Assembly: GCF_026409565.1 (NCBI RefSeq)
Contig: NZ_CP112881.1
Coordinates: 908,501 to 972,500 of the forward strand
Reading direction: 5' to 3'
Origin: Sneathiella aquimaris
GTDB taxonomy: Bacteria > Pseudomonadota > Alphaproteobacteria > Sneathiellales > Sneathiellaceae
Length of the DNA: 64,000 nt
Part shown: piece by piece, positions 52,460 to 60,916 of the stretch
Layout: each line of letters begins with the position of its first letter
Position numbering within the stretch: position 1 is the first letter of the stretch
Notes under the pieces: generated by a model
Told to the model about the DNA's origin: nothing
Database searches by the model: none
The model's input: only the letters and a program-made list of their open reading frames with translations
Translations under genes and position numbers: made by a program

Positions 52460-53310
52460 TGGAGGTTTTTGACGAAGGGCTTCATAGCGGTGTTAATCTG
52501 GCACTGGATGTGGGAACGGTTCTGTATCGGGATAAAACAGACCTGCAAGATCTTATCATTTTTGAAAACAGTACTTTTGGCCGTGTGATGTCGTTGGATG
52601 GTGCGATCCAGACAACGGAAAAAGACGAATTCATCTATCATGAAATGTTCGCCCATGTCCCCATTCTGGCGCATGGCAACGTAAAACGGGTCCTGATCAT
52701 TGGTGGGGGCGACGGGGGCGCGGCTCGTCAGGTTTTAAAGCATCGCAATATTGCCGTCACTTTGGTTGATATCGACCGCTCTGTTATTGATCTGTCGATA
52801 AAATACCTCCCAAGCATTTCAAATGGTGCCTTTGACGACCCCAGACTGGATCTTGTGGTTGCTGATGGGTGTCAGTTTGTGAAGGAAACGGATCAGAAAT
52901 GGGATGTTATAATTATTGACTCAACCGACCCACACGGCCCGGGCGAAGTTTTATATACCCAAGAATTTTATACCGATTGCAAGTCCTGCCTGACGGCTGG
53001 CGGTGTAATCGTTACGCAGAACGGCGTGCCTTTTGTTCAGGCAGAGGAGCTGAGAAATAGTTATGATCGTCTGGGACTTCTGTTTCAGGATGTCAGTTTT
53101 TATATGGCAACAATTCCCAGTTATGTCGGCGGTCCGTTGGCCTTTGGATGGGCGACCGACAACAAGGAATTGCGAAAGCTTTCTGAAGCAACGCTTGCGG
53201 ACCGGTTTCTAGACGCTGATATTGAGACCGGTTACTATACGCCAGATGTTCATAAAGCGTCTTTCGTGCTACCAATCTACGTCAAAAAAATCCTGACAAC
53301 GACCGAGTAA
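52456..53310 (+). CDS. speE: Spermidine synthase SpeE (polyamine aminopropyltransferase)
   Basis: A 284-residue aminopropyltransferase. The SAM-like binding loop GGGDGGAARQVLKH (about residues 83-96), VTLVDIDRSVIDL, and the catalytic Asp in IIDSTDPHGPGEVLYT (about 156-171) are present, as are the C-terminal TIPSYVGGPLAFGWAT residues. It transfers the aminopropyl group of decarboxylated SAM to putrescine. It is translationally coupled to speD. It is convergent with sdaA, with 3 nt between stops and no terminator visible. Confidence 0.95.
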   Translation: MMEVFDEGLHSGVNLALDVGTVLYRDKTDLQDLIIFENSTFGRVMSLDGAIQTTEKDEFIYHEMFAHVPILAHGNVKRVLIIGGGDGGAARQVLKHRNIAVTLVDIDRSVIDLSIKYLPSISNGAFDDPRLDLVVADGCQFVKETDQKWDVIIIDSTDPHGPGEVLYTQEFYTDCKSCLTAGGVIVTQNGVPFVQAEELRNSYDRLGLLFQDVSFYMATIPSYVGGPLAFGWATDNKELRKLSEATLADRFLDADIETGYYTPDVHKASFVLPIYVKKILTTTE

Positions 53311-53313
53311 CGG

Positions 53314-54789
53314 CTAACATTCCACAACATTTACTGCCAGACCGCCTTGTGATGTCTCTTTATATTTACTGAGCATATCAATGCCTGTTTGGCGCATTGT
53401 TTCAATAACTTCGTCAAGGGATACCACATGAGTGCCGTCGCCTGACAAGGCCAGGCGCGCCGCGTTGATGGCTTTCATTGCGCCCATTGTGTTGCGTTCG
53501 ATGCAAGGGATCTGGACCAGTCCGCCAATTGGATCGCAAGTCAGACCAAGATTATGTTCCATACCAATTTCAGCGGCGTTTTCGACTTGCTCATTTGTGC
53601 CCCCAAGCACGGCAGCCAGGGCACCTGCCGCCATGGAGCAGGCAACACCCACTTCGCCCTGACAGCCAACTTCAGCCGCAGAAATGGATGCGCGTTTTTT
53701 GTAAATTGAACCGATGGCCGCTGCAGTCAAAAGGAAGTTTCGAATACCTTCTTCGTTTGATCCCGGGCAAAAACGTTCATAATATTTCAAAACAGCAGGA
53801 ATGACACCGGCGGCACCATTGGTTGGCGCTGTGACAACACGGCTTCCAGCAGCGTTCTCTTCATTGACTGCAAGGGCATAAAGATTGACCCAGTCCAGAA
53901 CGGTCAGCGGATCGCGGGACGCGCGTTCAGGGTTGGCCATCAATTCCTTGAACAGGGCCCCCGCACGGCGTTTGACGTTAAGACCACCGGGCAATATGCC
54001 CTCCGCTTCGCAGCCACGCCGAATGCAGGCCAGCATCGCCTGCGAAACGCTATCCAAAAATTCGTTGGTTTCATCATCACTGCGCCAGGTGGTTTCGTTC
54101 TGACGCATAATTTCAGCGATGCTAAGGCCCGTTTCCTTGCCAACCGCCAGCAGTTCAGCGGCAGAGGTGAACGGATGCGGCATCTTAATATTATGACCTT
54201 TGGTTTCTGCCCTGTCTCCTTCATTGTGAGAAACAACATAACCGCCGCCCACAGAGAAATAGTCTTTTTCCACCAGTAGATCCCCATCGCTGGTATAGGC
54301 ACAAAAGCGCATACCGTTTGAATGTTCCGGCAGCATTTCATCTTTCAGGAACAGCAGATTTTCATCCTCAAAAAAGGGAATATTTTTCCGTCCTCCCAGA
54401 TTGAGAAGGTTTTCTGTCCGAATTTTATCAACTAGTGGGGCAATCGCCTCTGGGTCAATCAGGGAGGGGCGTTCGCCAGACAGTCCTGATAGAATAGCAA
54501 TATCAGTTCCGTGACCGTGACCGGTTAGCGCAAGAGATCCGTATAATTCAACCAGGACCCGCGCTGTGTTATCGAATGCCTCAACGGCAATAAGATGATC
54601 GACAAATCTTTTGGCCGCACGCATCGGTCCAACAGTATGGGAGGAAGACGGCCCAATACCGATAGTATAAAGGTCTGTCACACTTATATTGACATCAAGC
54701 TGTGAGGTGGGCACGGGATCAGTGTTTCTCGGCTTCGCTGGGATAACCGGTGTTACACTTCCTAATCCTGCTTTTTCAATTTCCGTCAT
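53314..54789 (-). CDS. sdaA: L-serine ammonia-lyase (iron-sulfur, single chain)
   Basis: A 491-residue serine dehydratase. The beta domain begins with [24 protein letters not shown] (about residue 36 onward). The alpha domain carries the 4Fe-4S cysteine region [17 protein letters not shown] near residues 417-433. It deaminates L-serine to pyruvate. It is longer than usual (about 455-460) because of a 35-residue Pro-rich N-terminal extension. AGGA is about 8 nt upstream of the ATG at 54789. A tandem glycine riboswitch lies between the promoter and this gene, so serine removal rises when glycine is abundant. Confidence 0.95.
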   Translation of the reverse strand: MTEIEKAGLGSVTPVIPAKPRNTDPVPTSQLDVNISVTDLYTIGIGPSSSHTVGPMRAAKRFVDHLIAVEAFDNTARVLVELYGSLALTGHGHGTDIAILSGLSGERPSLIDPEAIAPLVDKIRTENLLNLGGRKNIPFFEDENLLFLKDEMLPEHSNGMRFCAYTSDGDLLVEKDYFSVGGGYVVSHNEGDRAETKGHNIKMPHPFTSAAELLAVGKETGLSIAEIMRQNETTWRSDDETNEFLDSVSQAMLACIRRGCEAEGILPGGLNVKRRAGALFKELMANPERASRDPLTVLDWVNLYALAVNEENAAGSRVVTAPTNGAAGVIPAVLKYYERFCPGSNEEGIRNFLLTAAAIGSIYKKRASISAAEVGCQGEVGVACSMAAGALAAVLGGTNEQVENAAEIGMEHNLGLTCDPIGGLVQIPCIERNTMGAMKAINAARLALSGDGTHVVSLDEVIETMRQTGIDMLSKYKETSQGGLAVNVVEC

Positions 54790-54837
54790 ATCGGCATCCT
54801 CATACCCTGTGACCTTGCGGTCTACCTGTTAGATGAT

Positions 54838-55012
54838 GCCCCCTCTGTCCGTGGACCTGAAAGATTACCGGATGATGCCGGGTACCTCTTCGGTGGAGCC
54901 GGATATTCTACCGACCCTCTCTCCAGAGCCTCTATACCTGACAGTTCATTTGCCTGAGAGTTTCCGGGGCGGTTGCTCCTTCGGCGCCGATTAAACGGGC
55001 TCTCCCGTCAGG
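54838..55012 (-). promoter_or_regulatory. Tandem glycine riboswitch upstream of sdaA
   Basis: Read on the minus strand, aptamer 1 (about 55009-54927) has GGGAGAG, GCGCCGAAGGAGCAA and AACTCTCAGGCAAA. Aptamer 2 (about 54931-54838) has CTCTGGAGAGAG, CACCGAAGAGG, AATCTTTCAGGT and GGACAGAGGGG. These are the conserved blocks of the gcvT/glycine riboswitch in the classical two-aptamer order. The 48 nt between aptamer 2 and the sdaA start holds no terminator with a T run, so control is probably at translation. Confidence 0.93.
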
Positions 55013-55046
55013 GATTTTAGAGGTGCCTGATATTACAGGCGGGTTG

Positions 55047-55075
55047 ACCCTATGAGGCTAGGCAATAAGCGTCAA
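55047..55075 (-). promoter_or_regulatory. Probable promoter of the glycine riboswitch-sdaA transcript
   Basis: On the minus strand, -35 TTGACG (55075-55070) and -10 TAGGGT (55052-55047) are separated by 17 bp, ending about 35 bp before aptamer 1. It lies just after the stop codon of the D-threonine aldolase-like gene. Confidence 0.55.
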
Positions 55076-55107
55076 GTTTTATTGAAGAATCGCCAAACAT
55101 TTGCCCG

Positions 55108-56247
55108 CTACCATCCGTTAGAGCGATCCCAATAATCGATTACGGCGGGCGGCACCTGATCGTCGAGAATGTGATATCCAGGATAGGCTGCCGCCGTTAT
55201 GCAAGCATGATTTGGCAGGATTCGAAACTGTGTCCCGATTGGAAAATCCGTCAGGGATCTGTTTGAGTTATCCAATGAAATCAAGCCATGCTCCTGATTG
55301 GTTGACGTCACCCATAACCCGTCGATCGGTTGGCCCGTGGTTGCGTCGCAAACGCATCCGTAATGCGGTTCACCAAGACGGTTCTTTTTGCCTGGATCCG
55401 TTGATAACGCAAGGCTGCCCGCGTCTATTATAAGCCTGTTCCCAGACTTGTTGTGACTGATGACTGTTGTCAAAATTGACAAAGCGATATCGTTTGTCTG
55501 GCACACGCCGAGGGCTTCCATGACCATATCCTGAAAAACATAAACGCCCGCACGGTATTCCGTTACCCCCTCAAGAGTTGCGGCATAGGTGGCTGTTGGC
55601 GTTGAACCTGCACTGACAACCGGGCAGGGTAGGCCTGCGTTTCTAATGCGCTGGGCGGCGGTTGTGATCGAAATGCGTTCCTGTTCCGCCATTTCCTGAA
55701 GTTCCTGTATGGTTTGGCAATAGTAAGAACCGCCAGAATGAGAGAGGACACCCTTCATTTGAGTTCCACTTTGTTCGTTTAGGAATGCGGCTATTTCAAC
55801 AATTTCCGGCGCTTGTGGGGGGAGGCCCGCACGTTTTCCATCGCAATCAATTTCGATGAGGCAAGGAAAGACAGCTTGCAGCTCCTCCGACGATTGGGCG
55901 ACCATTTTTGCAGCCTCCAGTGTATCCAGAATAAGTGTCATTGACGCGCCTTGATCCTGAAGCTGTTTTATCTGTGTTAATTTTTGCGGCGCGATTGACA
56001 CCGCATACAGGATGTCAGTGTGGCCATTGTCTAAAAAATAGCGCGCTTCGTGGAGGGTTGAAACGGTGATGCCATTTTGCGTGATATTGGGAATCAGTTC
56101 GGCGACCCGCGCTGACTTGCAGGTTTTCAGGTGAGGCCTCAATGGTGTGGATAGGGTCGATAACCGTAAATCCAATTTGTTGATATTGGCGATAAGTTTG
56201 GTTTTTTCCAAAAGCAAAGTAGGGGTGCTTAATTCACCGAATGACAC
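55108..56247 (-). CDS. D-threonine aldolase / D-serine dehydratase-like PLP enzyme
   Basis: A 379-residue fold-type III (alanine racemase-like) PLP enzyme. The PLP lysine is Lys41 in RPHLKTCKS. The C-terminal metal site is HACIT (the His-x-Cys zinc/manganese ligands of the D-threonine aldolase and D-serine dehydratase group), and a VSAGSTPTATY phosphate-binding loop is present. The family either cleaves D-threonine to glycine plus acetaldehyde or deaminates D-serine. Sequence alone does not decide. The start is set at GTG 56247 because GAGGAG lies 6 nt before it. The frame opens at 56286. It lies directly upstream of the glycine-riboswitch sdaA unit, which suggests a glycine/serine catabolic neighbourhood. 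Confidence 0.85.
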   Translation of the reverse strand: MSFGELSTPTLLLEKTKLIANINKLDLRLSTLSTPLRPHLKTCKSARVAELIPNITQNGITVSTLHEARYFLDNGHTDILYAVSIAPQKLTQIKQLQDQGASMTLILDTLEAAKMVAQSSEELQAVFPCLIEIDCDGKRAGLPPQAPEIVEIAAFLNEQSGTQMKGVLSHSGGSYYCQTIQELQEMAEQERISITTAAQRIRNAGLPCPVVSAGSTPTATYAATLEGVTEYRAGVYVFQDMVMEALGVCQTNDIALSILTTVISHNKSGNRLIIDAGSLALSTDPGKKNRLGEPHYGCVCDATTGQPIDGLWVTSTNQEHGLISLDNSNRSLTDFPIGTQFRILPNHACITAAAYPGYHILDDQVPPAVIDYWDRSNGW

Positions 56248-56362
56248 ACTTCTCTCCTCGGTTAAGTCTTTAGCGCAGTTTCGCATTGCCTGACTTTTTA
56301 ACAGGTGGTCTTATTAATAAAACCGATGGCGAGAGTATGGGTTAGTTCGAGGGGAAGCGAAA

Positions 56363-57541
56363 GTGGCAAAAGTGTTATTCGGCTGGGAATTTGGGGCTAG
56401 CCTCGGGCATATTTACCCACTCCTTCGCATTGCTGATGTTTTGAAAGCCAAAGGGCATGATATTCTGTTTGCCTGTCGCGATGTGACCCAGTGTTATGAT
56501 GTTGTCAAAAAGCATGGCTATTCCATGATACAGGCGCCTTACTGGAAAAATCCGCCGATTGCGAATGTGCGAGGAGTTGCAACACCCAGTTACGCCGATG
56601 TTATCGCACGGCAGGGTTTCGGGTATCCGGAAATCTTGCGTACCATGATGTCCGCATGGGACGATTTGGTCACGATTGCCAAACCTGATTTGATCGTTGC
56701 TGATCACAGTCCGGGCCTCAACCTGGCGATTGGCGGGCGTGTGCCGATAATCAATATTGGTAATGGCTTCACTCTTCCGCCTGCCTCTTTAAAAGAATAC
56801 CCGCCTGTCATAACAACGGGTAAGCCTCTGGTGAACCAGCAGAGATTGCTTGTGCTTTTCAATAAGTTACGTCGTGAAAAAGGGCTCAAACCCTATCGCT
56901 ATCTGCCAGAGGTTTTTAACAGTGAGGGGCAATTCGCATGCACTCTACCTCAACTGGACCCCTATGATGGGTTAAGGGAAGTGCCGGTGTGCGGGCCGTT
57001 GGAAGTTTCTCTTGAACCTGCAAAATTGCCTGAAGACGATCATATTTTCTTGTATATGGCGAATGAGGCGGCAGATAGTGAGATACTTTTAAACGTCTTG
57101 CAGAAAAGCGCGGTTCCCACCACCGCTTATATTCGAGGCGCAAGTCCAGAGCGAACTCAGCGATACCATTCCGAACATCTGAAGATGCTTGAAAAACCAG
57201 TGGATTTTGCCAGGATGCTGCCCAAAGTAAGCTTGGTGCTGCATTCTGGAGGTGGGGGGACAGCGACCTCTTGTTTGATGACTGGTCGGCCGCAAATCAT
57301 GTTTCCAAGACAGTCAGAATCAAATTTATCAGCAAGATTGATCAAAGCACAGGGACTAGGAGACAGAGTGCCTTCTGGGGCGAATGAAGCAGAGATATCT
57401 GCAATTATCAATGGAGCACTGGGAAACCATGACATGAAGCAGCGCTGTGCTGATATTTCCATCAGACTGTCAAAAGGGGACTGGAAGCAGGCAATTGAAA
57501 AAATAACGATCTGCGCGGAAGATATTCTCCTCAGCACATGA
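56363..57541 (+). CDS. Glycosyltransferase family 1-like (UGT/MGT superfamily)
   Basis: A 392-residue GT-B fold protein. The N-terminal acceptor half begins FGWEFGASLGHIYPLLRIADVLKAKGH, with the Gly-His pair typical of the family. The C-terminal half contains the donor-binding loop VLHSGGGGTATSCLMTGRPQIMFP (about residues 292-315). It resembles macrolide/UDP-glycosyltransferases. Acceptor and sugar donor are unknown. It starts with GTG at 56363, preceded by GAGGGGAA. It stands alone between minus-strand genes and is not part of a visible polysaccharide cluster. Confidence 0.8.
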   Translation: MAKVLFGWEFGASLGHIYPLLRIADVLKAKGHDILFACRDVTQCYDVVKKHGYSMIQAPYWKNPPIANVRGVATPSYADVIARQGFGYPEILRTMMSAWDDLVTIAKPDLIVADHSPGLNLAIGGRVPIINIGNGFTLPPASLKEYPPVITTGKPLVNQQRLLVLFNKLRREKGLKPYRYLPEVFNSEGQFACTLPQLDPYDGLREVPVCGPLEVSLEPAKLPEDDHIFLYMANEAADSEILLNVLQKSAVPTTAYIRGASPERTQRYHSEHLKMLEKPVDFARMLPKVSLVLHSGGGGTATSCLMTGRPQIMFPRQSESNLSARLIKAQGLGDRVPSGANEAEISAIINGALGNHDMKQRCADISIRLSKGDWKQAIEKITICAEDILLST

Positions 57542-57559
57542 TCGCTATTTCGTTAATTC

Positions 57560-57958
57560 TCACGCCAGATTGTATTTAAGAACCCATAAAGGGAGCAGCG
57601 CGGCGACTTCACGACTGCTTCCATCCAATTCAATGGCAGTTTGTTTTTCTTTCAAGTCAATCCGCACGATCCGACCATTGAACTGACACATTTCGGAGGT
57701 TCCATTTGGACCAAAAATACCTTTGACGGGCTTATCCAATGCGGCATTTTCCAAGAGGCCATTTACCAGGATCCCGTTGAGGGACCAATTTGTCGTGGCA
57801 AATTGTTGACCATTGATTTCCACTTGAAGCATTGGACTGGAAACCCGAAAGGAGTCACGCTGTTCAAATCGATTGGGAACAGAAGTGCTAAGTTGTTGAG
57901 CGTGTAGCAAGAGAACCTCCAGACATAAAATAAAGTATGCTTCGTTCAATGCAGACAT
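57560..57958 (-). CDS. PilZ domain protein (cyclic di-GMP binding)
   Basis: A 132-residue single-domain PilZ protein. The c-di-GMP motif RxxxR is in RFEQRDSFRV (about residues 30-39), and the second motif (D/N)xSxxG is NWSLNG (about 57-62). It may sense c-di-GMP and affect motility or exopolysaccharide production. The N-terminal 25 residues are weakly hydrophobic. It follows the Sel1 gene by 24 nt in the same direction. Confidence 0.85.
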   Translation of the reverse strand: MSALNEAYFILCLEVLLLHAQQLSTSVPNRFEQRDSFRVSSPMLQVEINGQQFATTNWSLNGILVNGLLENAALDKPVKGIFGPNGTSEMCQFNGRIVRIDLKEKQTAIELDGSSREVAALLPLWVLKYNLA

Positions 57959-57982
57959 CGTGCCAAAACTAAGAATATTTTC

Positions 57983-58588
57983 CTATTCGATTGGCACGCG
58001 AAGTTGTTTCCACAGAACGACCCGTTTAAGCGCTTCTTGTTTTTCTATATTTGACAACTGTTTAGCTAAGAGGGAAGTCGCGCGGCGAATGCGGGCTTTC
58101 AAGCTTTTGTTCCGGGCTGTTTCCTGTGATAGCGTGAGCCACTTCATCGCCTCTACTTTATCCGCGGGCACAATTTCCCCAGCGCGGTATAGCTCTGACA
58201 CGGCCAATTGACTTTCAGAATCACCGTTTTCGGCTTTAGAAAGCCACCGGTTTAGTTGTTTTTTGTTGAGCTCATCCAGTTGTTTTCGGATCTGTCCCAA
58301 TTTTACAGTTGCACCGGGATAATTTTGCCGGGCGGCAAGTTCATACCATTTCAAGGCAGAAGAAAGGTTCCTTTTTGTCCCTTGCCCGGCTTCCAATAAA
58401 AACGCGACATTAAACTGAGCATCCGGGTCCCCTTGTTTGGCGAGGTCAAGCCATAGCAAAAACGCTTCTTGATGACGCCCTGCCTTGTAAGCGTTTGCGG
58501 CCGTCTTATCGGCTTCTGAAAACGCGGCGGTGAAAGTTAGTAGGGTGAGTAATGAGATCATTACAAACAGGTTCAGTCTTTTTTGCAA
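57983..58588 (-). CDS. Sel1-repeat (TPR-like) exported protein
   Basis: About 201 residues: an N-terminal signal peptide or lipophilic segment (KRLNLFVMISLLTLLTFTAAFS) followed by Sel1-like repeats (AFLLWLDLAKQGDPDAQFNVAFLLEAGQG, then ALKWYELAARQNYPGATVKLG, then a degenerate third). Such proteins act as periplasmic protein-interaction scaffolds. Start choice: GAGGGAGGGG lies 5 nt before a TTG at 58588, giving a lysine/arginine-positive signal peptide. The frame is open to 58642, and an ATG exists at 58561 inside the hydrophobic segment. Specific function is unknown. Confidence 0.75.
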   Translation of the reverse strand: MQKRLNLFVMISLLTLLTFTAAFSEADKTAANAYKAGRHQEAFLLWLDLAKQGDPDAQFNVAFLLEAGQGTKRNLSSALKWYELAARQNYPGATVKLGQIRKQLDELNKKQLNRWLSKAENGDSESQLAVSELYRAGEIVPADKVEAMKWLTLSQETARNKSLKARIRRATSLLAKQLSNIEKQEALKRVVLWKQLRVPIE

Positions 58589-58860
58589 CGGGGCCCCTCC
58601 CTCAGATAGGGTCAGTGTGCAGAAGATCCGTAGTTGGCGCAAATATAAACACCGTTGGAATATCAGTGCGATTCTGAATTGATAGCTCTTTAAAATTGTA
58701 TTGAACGTTTATGAGCCATCGAAAAGTAGAAAAAATAGGTCAGTGGAAGCATGCTCAATAATTTTTTTAGGAATTATTCTTTTTGCAATTTGTAATTAAA
58801 GAACTGATTTTTATCGATTTTTTGAAATAAAATGAAATTTGGATGCAAAATTTTGATGAT

Positions 58861-58907
58861 TTGTCAAAAATGACAATTTGTCATTTAGGCTGAAAGCTGA
58901 TAATAAT
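58861..58907 (+). promoter_or_regulatory. Promoter with overlapping palindromic operators
   Basis: Three TTGTCA half-sites alternate in orientation: TTGTCA-aaaa-TGACAA (58861-58876) and ATGACAA-t-TTGTCAT (58870-58884). The last half-site doubles as a -35 element (TTGTCA, 58878-58883), with a -10-like AATAAT at 58902-58907, 18 bp away. Two stacked dyads over a -35 are typical of a repressor-controlled promoter. The regulator is unknown. Confidence 0.5.
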
Positions 58908-59180
58908 ATTGGCAAGCGAGGTAACTGGACGAAAAGATCCAAGCCAAACTTAAACCGAGTAGCAAGAAGCTGAATAATGAGTGCTTCCAATAAAGAACTT
59001 TGTTCTTTTAATCCGGGAGGAGGCGCAATTTGGACAACACTAAAATTTAGGGCTGTCCTGAAAAATAATCCGGCAGTTTTTGTTTACTGAAATATTTAAG
59101 TGTCCATTAAGAGGCATGACCAAAAACAAAAAGCCGAGGCCACGGCGTCAACTAACTATAAGGCCTGCAGATCTAGACAA

Positions 59181-59213
59181 CCTCCATCCTGACCGGTGGA
59201 GGTAATTCTTTTT
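59181..59213 (+). terminator. Probable terminator of the orphan transcription unit
   Basis: CCTCCA (59181-59186) pairs with TGGAGG (59197-59202) around a 10-nt loop and is followed by TAATTCTTTTTT. Confidence 0.55.
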
Positions 59214-59231
59214 TGGGAGCGGCAAAACGAG

Positions 59232-59423
59232 TTATTCCGCAGATACAGCGAAACTTTTCCGGGCCTTCTCTTCATGAATGATGTCGCGAATATGAACGCT
59301 GCATTTCGCGCATTGGGGCGCGGCGCCTAGACTGTGATAGACATCCGGGACGGCACTGATACCGGTTGCAATCGCGCTTTTTACATCACGATCTGTAAAC
59401 CCATTACACAAGCATACATACAT
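59232..59423 (-). CDS. bfd: Bacterioferritin-associated ferredoxin Bfd
   Basis: A 63-residue 2Fe-2S protein. The four cysteines occur as CLCN near the N-terminus (residues 4 and 6) and CAKC (about residues 38-41), the Bfd arrangement. Bfd donates electrons to bacterioferritin to release stored iron. AAGGA spaced 7 nt supports the ATG at 59423 over the ATG at 59429. A Fur box lies over its promoter, so it is expressed under iron limitation. The bacterioferritin gene itself is not in the window. Confidence 0.93.
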   Translation of the reverse strand: MYVCLCNGFTDRDVKSAIATGISAVPDVYHSLGAAPQCAKCSVHIRDIIHEEKARKSFAVSAE

Positions 59424-59442
59424 CCGCATTTCCTTACAGTAT

Positions 59443-59461
59443 GAAAATGATAATCATTCTC
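59443..59461 (-). promoter_or_regulatory. Fur box in the bfd promoter
   Basis: GAAAATGATAATCATTCTC matches the 19-bp Fur consensus GATAATGATAATCATTATC at 16 of 19 positions. On the minus strand, a -35 TTGACA (59492-59487) and -10 CATATA (59469-59464, 17-bp spacing) place transcription start within or next to the box, so ferric uptake regulator binding would block bfd transcription. Confidence 0.88.
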
Positions 59462-59537
59462 AATATATGGGATAGTTAAGAATGATTGTCAATACTATAT
59501 ATGCCTGGCTTCGGTATTTCAGGGAAAAGGGCACAAA

Positions 59538-59566
59538 AAAAGCAAGGCATGAGAGCCTTGCTTTTT
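59538..59566 (-). terminator. Rho-independent terminator after the acyl-CoA dehydrogenase gene
   Basis: On the minus strand the stem AAGCAAGGC / GCCTTGCTT (9 bp, 59563-59555 with 59548-59540) with a 6-nt loop is followed by TTTTTTT, 27 nt after the stop codon of the acyl-CoA dehydrogenase. Confidence 0.9.
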
Positions 59567-59589
59567 TCCGGCTTCTTAAATGTCCGGTT

Positions 59590-60801
59590 TTACTCTGTGT
59601 AGCGGCGCACCAGTTGCTTGCCTAAAGAGTTCATGTGGACCTGATCGGGCCCATCAGCCAAGCGAACGGTTCGCGCATATGCAAAGGCTTCCGCCATAAA
59701 GGTATCCTGGCTCAAACCCATTGCTCCATGCGCTTGCATCGCGCGATCTATGACCGTTTGTGCCATGTTCGGTGCGACAATCTTAATCATCGCGATGATG
59801 TCTTTTGCGTCTTTGTAGCTGCCTTGGTCCATTTTGTCGGCGGCTTGTAGCGTCAAAAGGCGGGCCTGTTCAATTTCGCAGGCTGATTTCGCAATGTCTT
59901 CGCGAACTGAACCCTGTTCACTTAACTTTTTGCCAAAGGCAACGCGATTTTCAACCCGTTGACACATTAGCTCAAGGGATCTTTGGGCGCATCCGATCAG
60001 GCGCATGCAATGGTGGATGCGGCCTGGGCCTAGCCGACCTTGTGCGATTGCAAAACCTGATCCTTCTTCTCCAATAAGGTTGGAGGCGGGAACACGAACA
60101 TTTTCAAACAGGACTTCCGCATGCCCGTGAGGGGCGTCGTCGGAGCCGAATACTTTCATTGGGCGGACAATCGTGACGCCGGGTGTGTCTTTGGGAACCA
60201 AAATCTGTGATTGCTGTTGATGGCGGGGGGCGTCTGGATCTGTTTTACCCATAACGATCATAATCTTACACCTTGGATCAGGAGCGCCGCTGATCCACCA
60301 TTTGCGACCGTTTATTACATAGTCGCCTCCGTCGCGCTTTATTTCTGTCTGAATATTGGTTGCGTCTGACGAGGCAACAGCGGGCTCGGTCATGGCAAAA
60401 GCCGAGCGGATCTCGCCTTCCAGCAATGGCAGGAGCCATTCCTGTTTCTGCGCTTCCGTTCCGTACCGAGCAAGAACTTCCATGTTCCCGGTATCCGGAG
60501 CACTGCAGTTAAATACTTCAGAGCCGATCATGGAGCGTCCCATCGTTTCTGATAATGGCGCATATTCCAGATTTGTCAGGCCGGATCCGTATTGATCAAA
60601 CTCTGCAAGGAAAAGGTTCCACAGGCCTTCTGCTTTTGCTTTGGCCTTCAATTCCTCCATGATCGGCGGAATAGACCACCGGTCACCGGAATTTTCAACA
60701 TGAGCGGTGTATACCTCTTCGGCACCGTAAACATGCTCGTTCATGAACGCTTCAACGCGGTTTTTTAGCTCAATTGATTTGCTGGATACTGAAATGGACA
60801 T
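59590..60801 (-). CDS. Acyl-CoA dehydrogenase family protein
   Basis: A 403-residue FAD-dependent acyl-CoA dehydrogenase. Family segments include [18 protein letters not shown] (about residues 134-151), the [19 protein letters not shown] flavin-region beta-domain, and the C-terminal [23 protein letters not shown]. It resembles the branched-chain/ACAD10-11-like group in length and motifs. The precise acyl-CoA is unknown. GGAG 6 nt before the ATG at 60801 is preferred to the ATG at 60813. It is divergent from a LysR regulator that probably controls it. Confidence 0.92.
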   Translation of the reverse strand: MSISVSSKSIELKNRVEAFMNEHVYGAEEVYTAHVENSGDRWSIPPIMEELKAKAKAEGLWNLFLAEFDQYGSGLTNLEYAPLSETMGRSMIGSEVFNCSAPDTGNMEVLARYGTEAQKQEWLLPLLEGEIRSAFAMTEPAVASSDATNIQTEIKRDGGDYVINGRKWWISGAPDPRCKIMIVMGKTDPDAPRHQQQSQILVPKDTPGVTIVRPMKVFGSDDAPHGHAEVLFENVRVPASNLIGEEGSGFAIAQGRLGPGRIHHCMRLIGCAQRSLELMCQRVENRVAFGKKLSEQGSVREDIAKSACEIEQARLLTLQAADKMDQGSYKDAKDIIAMIKIVAPNMAQTVIDRAMQAHGAMGLSQDTFMAEAFAYARTVRLADGPDQVHMNSLGKQLVRRYTE

Positions 60802-60916
60802 CGCCTGCTCCATATATGTGTCAAATTTCCCTCATTATAGTGTGCCCAATTTAATCAGTGAAATTTATAATAATTATACTATAGTATTCACAGTGATTAT
60901 AATTAGGCAAAATCGG
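60802..60916. promoter_or_regulatory. Divergent acyl-CoA dehydrogenase / lysR promoter region
   Basis: A 115-bp AT-rich region between divergent starts. It contains the perfect palindrome ATACTATAGTAT (60876-60887) nested between the related ATAATTATA and TTATAATTA elements (about 60870-60904). This layout suits a LysR-type binding site (T-N11-A dyads) with adjacent activation sites for the divergent acyl-CoA dehydrogenase gene. Confidence 0.5.

Larger units (their letters stand above)
58589..59231. other. 640-bp gap with an apparent orphan transcription unit
   Basis: The first 270 bp is AT-rich and featureless to me. Then come stacked palindromes and a promoter (58861-58907) and a terminator-like hairpin (59181-59213). 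The roughly 300-nt unit between them has two tiny reading frames, 58977-59090 (37 codons, poor ribosome-binding site) and 59116-59205 (29 codons, Arg/Lys-rich, with AAGAGG only 1 nt from the ATG). Neither is recognised. A 7-bp hairpin AAAGAAC-ttt-GTTCTTT lies at 58992-59008. It may be a small RNA or a small-protein gene. Confidence 0.4.

Noticed and set aside
59116..59205. Small Arg/Lys-rich frame as a possible transposase remnant
   Set aside because: Too short to recognise, no terminal inverted repeats or target duplication seen. Kept only as part of the orphan transcription unit.
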